From contig JBKEHD010000036.1 of assembly GCA_046710445.1 (NCBI GenBank), positions 1 through 7,324 on the forward strand: 7,324 nt of DNA. Reading direction: 5' to 3'. Origin of the DNA: JBKEHD01 sp046710445. Lineage in GTDB: Bacteria > Pseudomonadota > Alphaproteobacteria > Rickettsiales > Midichloriaceae. This document shows positions 1-7,174 of the stretch, in pieces; position 1 is the first letter of the stretch; each line of letters starts with the position of its first letter. Both the position numbers and the translations under genes were made by a program. The notes under the pieces were generated by a model, which was not told the origin of the DNA, searched no databases, and worked only from the letters and a program-made list of their open reading frames with translations.

Positions 1-2
1 CA

Positions 3-602
3 ATAAAATTTGTTTTGTTTTTAGCGATTCCAGCAACATTTGCTTTGATGCTTATGTCGTATGATATAATAGAAATTCTTTTTCAAAGGGATGAATTTTC
101 ATCTAATTCAACACGAGAGACGGCTTTGATGTTAAATTTATTAGTATTAGGATTGCCGGCTTACGTGTTGATCAAAATCTTCCAGGTGAAGTTTTATGCG
201 CAATTAGATACAATAACTCCCGTTGTGATTTCAATATTTTGTATAATTATAAATGTCGTTATTAGTATTTTGTTGATGGGGAAGTTAAAGTATTTAGGTG
301 TAGCTATAGCAAATTCCATAGCTGGTTGGGTTAATATTATTTTATTGGTATATATCTCTGGTAATAAATTTGGGTTTAGCTTTAAAAATAATATATTAAA
401 AGAGGTAGCAAAAATGGTTGTTGCTGCTACTATGATGGTAATTTTTATTTACTATATGCAATCACAATTATGGGCTTTTAATAAACATTTAATTTTTATT
501 GTTGAAGTTATTTTTGGTGCAGCTATTTATTTCTTTATGTGTTATTTATTGAAAATTGAGATTTATGGAGTATTTAAAAATATTTTAAAAAAAAATAAAT
601 GA
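3..602 (+). CDS. murJ: Lipid II flippase MurJ/MviN, C-terminal part (5' end outside window)
   Basis: The reading frame is open from base 3, so the gene begins before the window; the TTG at position 15 is an internal codon, not a start. About 199 residues remain, enough for roughly the last six of the 14 membrane helices of a MurJ-type MOP-superfamily transporter. The hydrophobic runs (such as FVLFLAIPATFALMLM, LGLPAYVLIKIF, VVISIFCIIINVVISILL) alternate with short charged loops. The family signature is visible: an LFxR-x-x-F segment after the first helix, then the FYAQLDTITPV loop (compare FYARxDTxTPV) and the LGVAIANSIAGWVN helix. MurJ moves lipid-linked peptidoglycan precursor across the inner membrane. 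The end is lysine-rich with a run of nine A before TGA. It lies 18 nt upstream of the phosphoethanolamine transferase gene, probably on the same transcript. A related MOP flippase is the alternative, but these motifs favour MurJ. Confidence 0.9.
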   Translation: MKFVLFLAIPATFALMLMSYDIIEILFQRDEFSSNSTRETALMLNLLVLGLPAYVLIKIFQVKFYAQLDTITPVVISIFCIIINVVISILLMGKLKYLGVAIANSIAGWVNIILLVYISGNKFGFSFKNNILKEVAKMVVAATMMVIFIYYMQSQLWAFNKHLIFIVEVIFGAAIYFFMCYLLKIEIYGVFKNILKKNK

Positions 603-620
603 AATTATAATTATTGTCAT

Positions 621-2264
621 ATGATTAAGAATTACATATCAAAATGCTATAGATTTTTTAAAAATCCAAAAATAGGTCTTGTATTGATCAATTTATGTAT
701 ATCTTTTTACATTGTATTATTTTTAAATGCCCCTACATGGAATTTTATCTTTGCCAAAATAACAGTTCTTAAATATGAAAATATAATTTTTTTATGTAGT
801 ATTGGTTTAGTATTATTTTGTTGTTTTTATGCGGTATTATCCATATTTTGTATACGTGTACTTCACAAGTCAGTTGTTATTTTCTTATTGTTAGCATCAT
901 CGTTAGCCCAATATTTCCTTCTTGAATACAATATAGTTATAGACTATTTAATGCTTGAAAATTTAATACAGACTGATTTAGCTGAATCTTTGGAATTAGT
1001 AACTTTAAAAATGGTTAAGTCAGTTTTTTTGTTTGGTATTTTTCCTAGTATATTAGTTTATCATGTATATGTTATTTATCCGCAAAACAAAATCCAAATT
1101 TTAAAAATATTTGGATTTGCTGTGTTATCTTTGATCATTGCGATTACAACGATTTATTTTCAATTTAATAAATTTGCATCATTTTTTAGAAATAATAAAG
1201 AAATCACATATTACATTATACCAAATAATTATTTATATTCTGCGTATAAATTGATTGACTCAGTTTTGCCAGAACCTCAACAGGAAAGTAACATAAATAC
1301 TGCAACAAAAAATTCCAAGTGGAGTGAAAAAAAGAGAAAAACAATATTTGTTTTGGTAATTGGAGAAACAGCAAGAGCACAAAACTTTTCATTAAACGGA
1401 TATGAAAGACAAACTAATCCAATTTTAGAAAAAAAAGATGTTATAAGTTATGGCAATACGTTCTCGTGTGGAACATCTACTGCAACCTCTTTACCGTGTA
1501 TATTTTCTTCATTGGGTAGAGATGATATATCAAAAAGTAAATTAAAATATAATGATAATTTATTAAATTTAGTGCAAAAGTCAGGATTTAAAACTATTTG
1601 GATTGATAATAACAGTGGATGTAAGAAAAGTTGTGACTCAGCTGAATATATTGATACCAAAGATTATGTTAATAAAAACTCTATTACATCTGAAGTATAT
1701 GATATCAATATGTTGGATTTATTAGAAAAACATGTGAAAAAACATGTAGGAAACGAAGATTTGTTTGTTGTATTGCACCAAAAAGGTAGTCATGGCCCCG
1801 AATACTACAAGAGAGTTCCTAAAGAATTTTATAAATTCACACCAATATGCAAAACAGCAGAGTTGCAAAATTGTTCTGTGCAAAGCCTTGTAAATAGCTA
1901 TGATAATACAATTTTATACACAGATTTTTTTCTAGGTAAATTGATAGATTTATTGAAAAAACATGATGATACAGATACAGCATTGGTATATGTTTCTGAT
2001 CATGGGGAATCATTGGGGGAGAGCAATATTTATTTGCATGGTATGCCATATATGATTGCTCCTAAAGAACAAAAGCATGTACCGATGTTAATGTGGTTTT
2101 CACAAAATTACATTAATGATTTTGATATAAACACCAAATGTTTAAAAAAACATTCTAAAGAAGAATTTTCTCATGATAATTTATTTTATACGATTTTGGA
2201 TATGCTAGACATAAAAACAAAAGCTTTGAAGGAGAATATGAGTATTTTATCAACATGTAAATAA
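621..2264 (+). CDS. eptA: Lipid A phosphoethanolamine transferase, EptA/MCR family
   Basis: An inner-membrane enzyme that transfers phosphoethanolamine from phosphatidylethanolamine to lipid A, lowering surface charge and typically raising resistance to cationic peptides and polymyxins. The 547 aa match the family length. About five membrane helices occupy residues 18-182, followed by a linker and a periplasmic sulfatase-fold domain (about 238-547). The zinc and catalytic residues line up with MCR-1: E249 in GETARAQNFSLNGY, nucleophile T287 in CGTSTATSLPC, H391 in HQKGSHGPEYYKR, D460 and H461 in SDHGESLGE, and H473 in LHGMPY. Cysteine pairs expected to form disulfides are present at 283/293, 334/338 and 410/418. 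The start at 621 puts the first helix at the usual place, although no clear Shine-Dalgarno precedes it. It sits between murJ and the dioxygenase, 6 nt before the latter. The lipid A substrate is inferred from the family; heptose or other acceptors cannot be excluded. Confidence 0.94.
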   Translation: MIKNYISKCYRFFKNPKIGLVLINLCISFYIVLFLNAPTWNFIFAKITVLKYENIIFLCSIGLVLFCCFYAVLSIFCIRVLHKSVVIFLLLASSLAQYFLLEYNIVIDYLMLENLIQTDLAESLELVTLKMVKSVFLFGIFPSILVYHVYVIYPQNKIQILKIFGFAVLSLIIAITTIYFQFNKFASFFRNNKEITYYIIPNNYLYSAYKLIDSVLPEPQQESNINTATKNSKWSEKKRKTIFVLVIGETARAQNFSLNGYERQTNPILEKKDVISYGNTFSCGTSTATSLPCIFSSLGRDDISKSKLKYNDNLLNLVQKSGFKTIWIDNNSGCKKSCDSAEYIDTKDYVNKNSITSEVYDINMLDLLEKHVKKHVGNEDLFVVLHQKGSHGPEYYKRVPKEFYKFTPICKTAELQNCSVQSLVNSYDNTILYTDFFLGKLIDLLKKHDDTDTALVYVSDHGESLGESNIYLHGMPYMIAPKEQKHVPMLMWFSQNYINDFDINTKCLKKHSKEEFSHDNLFYTILDMLDIKTKALKENMSILSTCK

Positions 2265-2270
2265 AATATA

Positions 2271-3464
2271 ATGAATGAAATAAACAACCTTGTTGGGTTA
2301 GACGAGGGGATTAAATATGAAAAATCTAAAATAAAGCCAAAATTTGGTAGTTATCGTGGATTTCATCATGTGGAGATGATTGTTGGTAATGCGTATCAAG
2401 CAGCAATGTATTATTCAACATGTTTTGGAATGAATATAATAGCGTATAAAGGTTTGGAGACACAAAGTAATGAATATTCTTCATATGTTTTGCAAACTGG
2501 TAAGGTAATATTTGTTTTGACCTCACCTTTAAATATCAATGAAAAAAAATACAATGCTTTTTTAAGTAGGCATGGAGACTTTATTCGTGACGTTGCTTTT
2601 TCTGTAGATAATTCTAAATTGCTATATGAGCATGCTATAACGAATGGTGCAAAGTCAATTTTAGCACCCACAGAAATAGTTGATGAATTTGGAAAAGTGA
2701 TAATTTCTACAGTTACTGCTTTTGGTAATGTTGTTCATTCTTTTATAGAGAAAAAAGGGTATGTGGGTAAATTTTTACCAGGATATTCATATAATAAGAT
2801 TATCACTAATACTTTAAGTTCTAAATTGCCAGATACTCGTATGGGGTATATAGATCATGCTGTAGCCAATGAACAAAAAAATAATCTCAAAAATACAGTA
2901 GATTATTATATAAAAACTTTAGGATTTCATAGATTTTGGTCAATTGATGATAAGCTTTTGCAAACCGATAGTAGCGGATTAAGATCTGTTGTTGTTACGG
3001 ATTATGATGAAACTATAAAAATACCAGTAAATGAACCTGCAGAAGGATTAAAGGGTACATCTCAAGTTCAAGAATTTGTGGATTTTCATGGCACTGGAGG
3101 AGTGCAGCATATAGCTATATGCTGTGATAATCTTGAAGTGACTGTAAGAGCTTTTAAAGATAGGGGAGGGCATATTTTACCTATTCCGCCAGATTATTAT
3201 GATAATTTAGATAAAATAATTTCTAAAAAAAATCTTGATTTCACGGTGTCTATAGAGGTTATGAAAGAACTGGATATGGTTGTAGATTTTGACCAAAATG
3301 GTTATATATTACAAGTGTTTACAAGACCTTTGAGTAATAGGCCTACAGCATTCATTGAGTTGATACAAAGAAACAATCACAATGGTTTTGGGGCAGGGAA
3401 TTTTAAATCACTATTTTCTGCTATAGAAGCTCAGCAAAAGTTAAGACATACCTTGTACCAATGA
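2271..3464 (+). CDS. hpd: 4-hydroxyphenylpyruvate dioxygenase (HPPD)
   Basis: A cytosolic non-haem Fe(II) enzyme that converts 4-hydroxyphenylpyruvate plus O2 into homogentisate and CO2, the second step of tyrosine breakdown. The 397 aa contain two vicinal-oxygen-chelate domains (about 30-175 and 190-385). The iron ligands are all present: H196 in YIDHAVAN, H280 in GVQHIA and E363 in FIELIQRNNH, with 84- and 83-residue spacings as in characterised enzymes. Substrate-pocket residues also appear kept: S239, N254 in PVNEPA, Q265, Q279 and Q348 in ILQVF. The C-terminal GFGAGNFKSLF helix that closes the active site is intact, so the enzyme should be active. Recalled sequences of human and Streptomyces HPPD resemble it strongly (GLETxS, HRFWSxDD, RPTxFxExIQRxNHxGFGAGNF). 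It starts 6 nt after eptA with no visible Shine-Dalgarno, so translation may be coupled to eptA. No homogentisate dioxygenase or other tyrosine-pathway gene is in view, so the fate of homogentisate is unknown. Confidence 0.96.
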   Translation: MNEINNLVGLDEGIKYEKSKIKPKFGSYRGFHHVEMIVGNAYQAAMYYSTCFGMNIIAYKGLETQSNEYSSYVLQTGKVIFVLTSPLNINEKKYNAFLSRHGDFIRDVAFSVDNSKLLYEHAITNGAKSILAPTEIVDEFGKVIISTVTAFGNVVHSFIEKKGYVGKFLPGYSYNKIITNTLSSKLPDTRMGYIDHAVANEQKNNLKNTVDYYIKTLGFHRFWSIDDKLLQTDSSGLRSVVVTDYDETIKIPVNEPAEGLKGTSQVQEFVDFHGTGGVQHIAICCDNLEVTVRAFKDRGGHILPIPPDYYDNLDKIISKKNLDFTVSIEVMKELDMVVDFDQNGYILQVFTRPLSNRPTAFIELIQRNNHNGFGAGNFKSLFSAIEAQQKLRHTLYQ

Positions 3465-3476
3465 TTATTGGTTTTT
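3457..3476 (+). terminator. Possible weak intrinsic terminator overlapping the hpd stop
   Basis: ACCAAT (3457-3462) and ATTGGT (3467-3472) form a 6-bp stem with a GATT loop, followed by T's to 3476. The stem contains the TGA stop codon of the dioxygenase gene. It is short and AT-rich, so it would be at best a leaky terminator. It is the only candidate between this gene and the next one. The second arm overlaps the putative -35 of the next promoter. Confidence 0.35.
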
Positions 3477-3496
3477 GAATATTTGTAATTTATAAT
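3468..3496 (+). promoter_or_regulatory. Possible sigma70-type promoter for the 306-aa gene
   Basis: A perfect TATAAT (3491-3496) lies 17 nt after TTGGTT (3468-3473, three of six consensus bases). Transcription would start near 3503, giving a leader of about 23 nt before the ATG at 3526. In such AT-rich DNA chance TATAAT matches are common. The position directly before a gene and the ideal 17-nt spacing raise the likelihood. Confidence 0.45.
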
Positions 3497-3512
3497 ACTG
3501 ATTTATAAATTA
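3486..3512. repeat. AT-only 10-bp inverted repeat over the putative -10 element
   Basis: TAATTTATAA (3486-3495) and TTATAAATTA (3503-3512) are perfect reverse complements separated by 7 nt. The left arm covers most of the TATAAT box and the right arm covers the predicted start of transcription. It could be an operator or a 5' leader hairpin, or it could reflect base composition alone. Confidence 0.5.
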
Positions 3513-3525
3513 TTGGTGAATTATT

Positions 3526-4446
3526 ATGGTAGATGGAATTGGGAATGTAAGTACTACAAAATATGTTATCATGTCAAATGGGAATGTAAGTACTACAAAA
3601 TATATTATCATGTCAAATGGGACTGGGATTGTAGCTACATTAGAAAGTTTTCACAATTCATTTGGGGTGATGGAACAGAGTGAGAAAATGTGTCATTCTA
3701 TTTATGATAAGCATTATAAATTGAGTGAGGCATTACATTCTGGGAAAAATCTAGTTTTTTCTGCATATTTAAATTCTATTAAAAAATATGGCCACGAAGT
3801 ACAAGAATTATATCAAAAATCAATTGCATCGGTAGAAAAAGGTTGTCAAGAAGATACGAAAGATAAAGATGCGTATACTACTTGTTTAGCAAATAAATAT
3901 GGAGGTAGTTATATATTAGATGAAGTTACTAAATTAAATTCGTTAAGTATAAATTTAATCAAAACTCTTAAGAGTAAATTTTTTGCTGAAAATGATAGGC
4001 AAGAACATATTTCTTTTATTCCATCTTCTGTAAAGGTGAAAAAGTATAATGATGTATCTATTGCGCGAGATATATTGGTTAATTTTGATACAAACTGTAA
4101 AAATTTAGCTGATAGTAATTTAGAAGGGAATTTTAAAAAAATATTATGTGTTAGTAATATAATTTCATCTTTTTGTGGAGAAGCTAAAGTTATTGTGAAT
4201 AAATTATATGAGGTAAAAATTGAAGCAGAGTACAATAAAAAATTAGCAGAAAAAGGAAGTGCTGAGTGGAATACAGAGATGTGTGTATTATATGAAAAAG
4301 CTTTTAGTGGTGGCCATGGTTCAGACGAAAAATCATTAGAAGATGCAAAAAATAATTATTGTTCAGATTGGATGAAGTCTTGTTCAGACGATAGTGAGAA
4401 TTCTGAAGAATTTAAAGTATTTTGTGATTCAGAAGAGAGTTTATAA
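3526..4446 (+). CDS. Unrecognised cysteine-rich 306-aa protein with duplicated N-terminal segment
   Basis: I do not recognise this protein. The open frame is long, its codon use matches the neighbours, and it has its own possible promoter and a strong terminator, so it is likely a real gene. Residues 6-31 are two tandem copies of a 13-residue unit (GNVSTTKYVIMSN, then the same with I for V). The rest looks mainly helical and charged, with a lysine-rich middle and an acidic, serine-rich C-terminus (about 264-306). Ten cysteines are spread along it: 56, 107, 120, 191, 208, 217, 253, 279, 286 and 300. There is no convincing signal peptide or membrane helix. The ATG at 3526 is preceded by GGTG at 8 nt, a weak ribosome site. 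Each repeat copy holds another in-frame ATG (residues 16 and 29), so shorter forms starting at M16 or M29 are possible. A lineage-specific secreted or effector-like protein is one guess, without direct support. Confidence 0.8.
   Translation: MVDGIGNVSTTKYVIMSNGNVSTTKYIIMSNGTGIVATLESFHNSFGVMEQSEKMCHSIYDKHYKLSEALHSGKNLVFSAYLNSIKKYGHEVQELYQKSIASVEKGCQEDTKDKDAYTTCLANKYGGSYILDEVTKLNSLSINLIKTLKSKFFAENDRQEHISFIPSSVKVKKYNDVSIARDILVNFDTNCKNLADSNLEGNFKKILCVSNIISSFCGEAKVIVNKLYEVKIEAEYNKKLAEKGSAEWNTEMCVLYEKAFSGGHGSDEKSLEDAKNNYCSDWMKSCSDDSENSEEFKVFCDSEESL
3541..3618 (+). repeat. 39-bp in-frame tandem duplication
   Basis: Two adjacent 39-bp copies, 3541-3579 and 3580-3618, differ at one base (G versus A, changing Val to Ile in the protein). 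Both start GGGAATGTAAGTACTAC and end ATCATGTCAAAT. The following GGGA is the beginning of a third copy that then diverges. The length is 13 codons, so the frame is kept. The near-identity points to a recent duplication or a repeat number that still varies. Confidence 0.97.
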
Positions 4447-4465
4447 ATAGATAGCTATTTATAAA
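4440..4465 (+). repeat. AT-rich inverted repeat across the stop codon of the 306-aa gene
   Basis: An 11-bp perfect inverted repeat (4440-4450 with 4455-4465; core TTATAAATAG and CTATTTATAA) has a 4-nt ATAG loop and includes the TAA stop. It lies just before the stronger hairpin at 4476. It may help protect or end the transcript, but with almost no GC it would be a poor terminator alone. Confidence 0.55.
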
Positions 4466-4475
4466 ATTTTCTTTG

Positions 4476-4515
4476 AAACTAGCCATCGTTATTTTACGTT
4501 GGCTAGTTTTTTTTT
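4476..4515 (+). terminator. Rho-independent terminator between convergent genes
   Basis: AAACTAGCCA (4476-4485) pairs perfectly with TGGCTAGTTT (4500-4509). The loop region adds CGT/ACG (4487-4489 with 4496-4498) after one T-T mismatch, leaving a 6-nt loop. A run of nine T (4507-4515) follows on the + strand, a classic signal ending the 306-aa transcript. On the - strand the same stem follows the secA stop immediately, but its T tract is only about three bases, so termination of secA there should be weaker. The T run overlaps the secA stop codon by two bases. Confidence 0.88.
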
Positions 4516-7153
4516 AATTTACTATACTGCCGTGGCAATGTTTGTATTTCTTATTAGAGCCACAGGGACAAAGTTGATTTCTGGGGATTTTTGCAAAATC
4601 GGTTATTTTATTTGAACGAGATTGGTTTTTTAGAATATCAGTATCTTTTTTTGTCTCTATTGTTTTATTCATTAAATCGGTATCTTCTAATTCAGAAAGT
4701 TCGGTTGATATTGTCATTTTTAGTGCAGAACTTACAATGCTTTCGTCTAGTTCTAAAAATATATTTTCAAACAAACTGAATGCTTCAAATTTATATTCAT
4801 TCAAAGGATCTTTTTGTGCATATGCACGCAAATTAATACCTGCTTTTATCCTATCTAAACTATGTAAATGCTCTTTCCATAATTGATCTAAAGTTAATAA
4901 AAATATTCTCTTTAAAGCATCATTAAAAAGTTGTTCGCCAAATTTCTTCTTTTTTTCTTCAATAACATCAGATACTTGATCATCTAGCAATTGAAGGATT
5001 TGCTCTCTTTTTTTATCTGTATCAATCTGAAAATGTATATTGTATATCCTATGAATTTCGCTACTTAATTCATCTTTTTGCCATTCTTCAGGATAAGATT
5101 TTTCAGGTATAAATTTATCTAATAAAAATTTATTTTGTGTAGATGTTTTGTTTTTTAAAATTTCTTCAAATTTCTCTGCTTTTATTATTTCCATTCTTTG
5201 TGAATAAATCACCTTCCTTTGTTCATTAGCAACATCATCAAATTTTAGCAGATTTTTTCTTATTTCATAATTTCGAGCTTCTACTTTTTGCTGAGCCTTT
5301 TCTAAGGATTTATTGATCCAAGGATGTTCAATTGCTTCATCGTCTTTTAATCCTAATTTCCCTAAGAAGGCACCTATTTTTTCAGAACCAAATATTCTCA
5401 TTAAATCATCCTGTAAGGATAAAAAGAATTTTGTTCTACCTGGATCACCTTGTCTTCCAGATCTACCTCTTAACTGATTATCTATCCTTCTTGATTCATG
5501 TCTTTCTGTTCCAATAACAAATAATCCACCAACATCTAATACTTGTTGTTTATTTGAAGCAATGTCTATGATTAATTTTTCTATATCTTTGTCAGAAGCA
5601 TTGTTTTCTCTAGCTTGTTGCTCTAACATTTCCGCACTTCCACCTAACTTAATATCGGTACCTCGACCAGCCATATTTGTCGCTATTGTTACGGAATTTA
5701 ACTGACCAGCTTGAGCAATTATCTCAGCTTCACTCTCATGATATTTTGCATTCAAAACATTATGTTTTACTCCCTCTTTTTTTAATAATGCAGATAATGT
5801 TTCTGATTTTTCAATACTAATTGTTCCTATTAATATTGGTTGTTGTTTATCATGTGCAGTTTTCACCTCTTTTGCTATTGCATCATATTTAGCTTTTTCA
5901 GTTTTATATATAACATCATGCTCATCTTTTCTTGTTATTGTGACATGTGTAGGGATTTCCACTACTTCCAAGTTATATATACTTAAAAACTCCCCAGCTT
6001 CTGTTATTGCTGTTCCAGTCATTCCCGCTAATTTCGGATACATACGGAAATAATTTTGGAAAGTGATTGATGCTAATGTTTGATTTTCTTCTTGGATAGA
6101 CACTCCTTCTTTTGCTTCAATTGCTTGATGCAATCCTTCAGAATATCTTCTACCGTCCATCACCCTTCCTGTGAATTCATCTATAATAAGGACTTTGCCA
6201 TCTTTTATTATATAATCTGTATCTTTTTTGAAATTTTTATGAGCTTTTATAGCTTGATTTAAATGATGTACTACATTTAGATTGGTTATGTCATATAAAG
6301 TGCTATTTTTTTCAATTAACCCACCTTCTCTGGTTAAATCTTCTATATGCTCAACTCCAGCATCAGTAAACAAAACTGTTTTGTTTTTTTCATCTATTTC
6401 ATAATCTTCTTTTTGCAATAGAGTTATTATTTGATTTATTTTTTTGTATATATCGGAACTATCAGAAATAGGTCCAGATATGATAAGAGGGGTTCTTGAT
6501 TCGTCTATTAATATGCTATCTACTTCATCTATAATGGCGAAATGAAAGTCTCTTTGTACCAAAGATTCAGTGTTATGTTTCAGATTGTCTCGTAAATAAT
6601 CAAATCCAAATTCATTATTTGTCCCGTATACTATGTCGGACATATACATTTCTTTTCTTTTATCTTCAGGAGTGGTGTTTGTTATGCATCCTACTGTTAA
6701 TCCATGAAATTTATATATTTTTCCCATCCATTCAGAATCTCGTTTTGCAAGATAATCATTTACAGTTACAACATGAACACCTTTTTCTGTAAGGCAATTT
6801 AGGTATATGGGGAGGGATGATACTAATGTTTTTCCTTCTCCGGTTTTCATTTCAGAAATCATACCTTTATGTAGAACTAATCCACCTAAAATTTGCACAT
6901 CATAATGGCGTTCATTTAGAACCCTTTTTGCAGTTTCTCGGACAACTGCGAATGCTTCATGCATAATGTCATCTAAGCTTCCACCTGATTTTAAAACTTT
7001 TTTGAATTCTTGTGTTTTGGAACGCAAATCTTCATCAGAGAGATTTTGTAAACTTTTTTCTATATTGTTTATTTTTCGTAATGATGGAGTTAGTTCTTTT
7101 ATTATTTTTGTACTTATGTTTCCAAAAATCTTCTTTTTTAAATAGTTTAACAT
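4514..7153 (-). CDS. secA: Preprotein translocase ATPase SecA
   Basis: The motor ATPase of the Sec export pathway, which pushes unfolded preproteins through SecYEG at the inner membrane. The 879 aa are slightly shorter than the 901 of E. coli and complete. NBD1 carries Walker A TGEGKT (K108) and the DEVD box (D209-D212). The preprotein-binding domain falls at about 220-370. NBD2 includes the conserved AGMTGTA (376-382), NMAGRGTDI (493-501) and QLRGRSGRQGD (560-570). The helical scaffold has LDQLWKEHLHSLDRIKAGINLRAY (within 755-778). The C-terminus ends in the zinc site CPCGSNKKYKHCHG (C862, C864, C873, H874), which binds SecB and phospholipid in studied SecA proteins; its presence suggests a SecB partner. 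The ATG at 7153 is the only reasonable start, since an in-frame TAA lies upstream with no start codon between. No strong Shine-Dalgarno is seen. The upstream frame stops one base before this ATG, suggesting translational coupling. Confidence 0.99.
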   Translation of the reverse strand: MLNYLKKKIFGNISTKIIKELTPSLRKINNIEKSLQNLSDEDLRSKTQEFKKVLKSGGSLDDIMHEAFAVVRETAKRVLNERHYDVQILGGLVLHKGMISEMKTGEGKTLVSSLPIYLNCLTEKGVHVVTVNDYLAKRDSEWMGKIYKFHGLTVGCITNTTPEDKRKEMYMSDIVYGTNNEFGFDYLRDNLKHNTESLVQRDFHFAIIDEVDSILIDESRTPLIISGPISDSSDIYKKINQIITLLQKEDYEIDEKNKTVLFTDAGVEHIEDLTREGGLIEKNSTLYDITNLNVVHHLNQAIKAHKNFKKDTDYIIKDGKVLIIDEFTGRVMDGRRYSEGLHQAIEAKEGVSIQEENQTLASITFQNYFRMYPKLAGMTGTAITEAGEFLSIYNLEVVEIPTHVTITRKDEHDVIYKTEKAKYDAIAKEVKTAHDKQQPILIGTISIEKSETLSALLKKEGVKHNVLNAKYHESEAEIIAQAGQLNSVTIATNMAGRGTDIKLGGSAEMLEQQARENNASDKDIEKLIIDIASNKQQVLDVGGLFVIGTERHESRRIDNQLRGRSGRQGDPGRTKFFLSLQDDLMRIFGSEKIGAFLGKLGLKDDEAIEHPWINKSLEKAQQKVEARNYEIRKNLLKFDDVANEQRKVIYSQRMEIIKAEKFEEILKNKTSTQNKFLLDKFIPEKSYPEEWQKDELSSEIHRIYNIHFQIDTDKKREQILQLLDDQVSDVIEEKKKKFGEQLFNDALKRIFLLTLDQLWKEHLHSLDRIKAGINLRAYAQKDPLNEYKFEAFSLFENIFLELDESIVSSALKMTISTELSELEDTDLMNKTIETKKDTDILKNQSRSNKITDFAKIPRNQLCPCGSNKKYKHCHGSIVN

Positions 7154-7174
7154 TCTACTTTTTAAATAGTTTAA
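7135..7174 (-). repeat. 16-bp direct repeat flanking the secA start codon
   Basis: On the - strand TTAAACTATTTAAAAA occurs twice, at 7174-7159 and 7150-7135, exactly 24 nt apart. The downstream copy encodes SecA residues 2-6 (LNYLK) and the first base of the next codon. The upstream copy encodes the end of the preceding open frame in a different reading frame (IKLFK). The upstream stop and the secA ATG lie between the copies. Confidence 0.93.

Noticed and set aside
15..17. TTG as start codon of a 195-aa protein
   Set aside because: The frame stays open to the window edge and the protein begins inside a MurJ helix, so this is a truncated gene rather than a short one.
2267..2272. TATAAT immediately before and overlapping the hpd ATG
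   Set aside because: It overlaps the start codon, so it could not serve as the promoter for the full-length protein; AT-rich chance match.
3526..3620. CRISPR-like or transposon-end repeats at the 5' end of the 306-aa gene
   Set aside because: Only two directly adjacent copies without spacers, in frame with the gene, and no transposase or inverted ends nearby.
3909..4235. 108-codon open frame on the - strand inside the 306-aa gene
   Set aside because: It lies fully antisense to a better-supported gene, shows no family features and is the expected shadow of AT-rich coding sequence.
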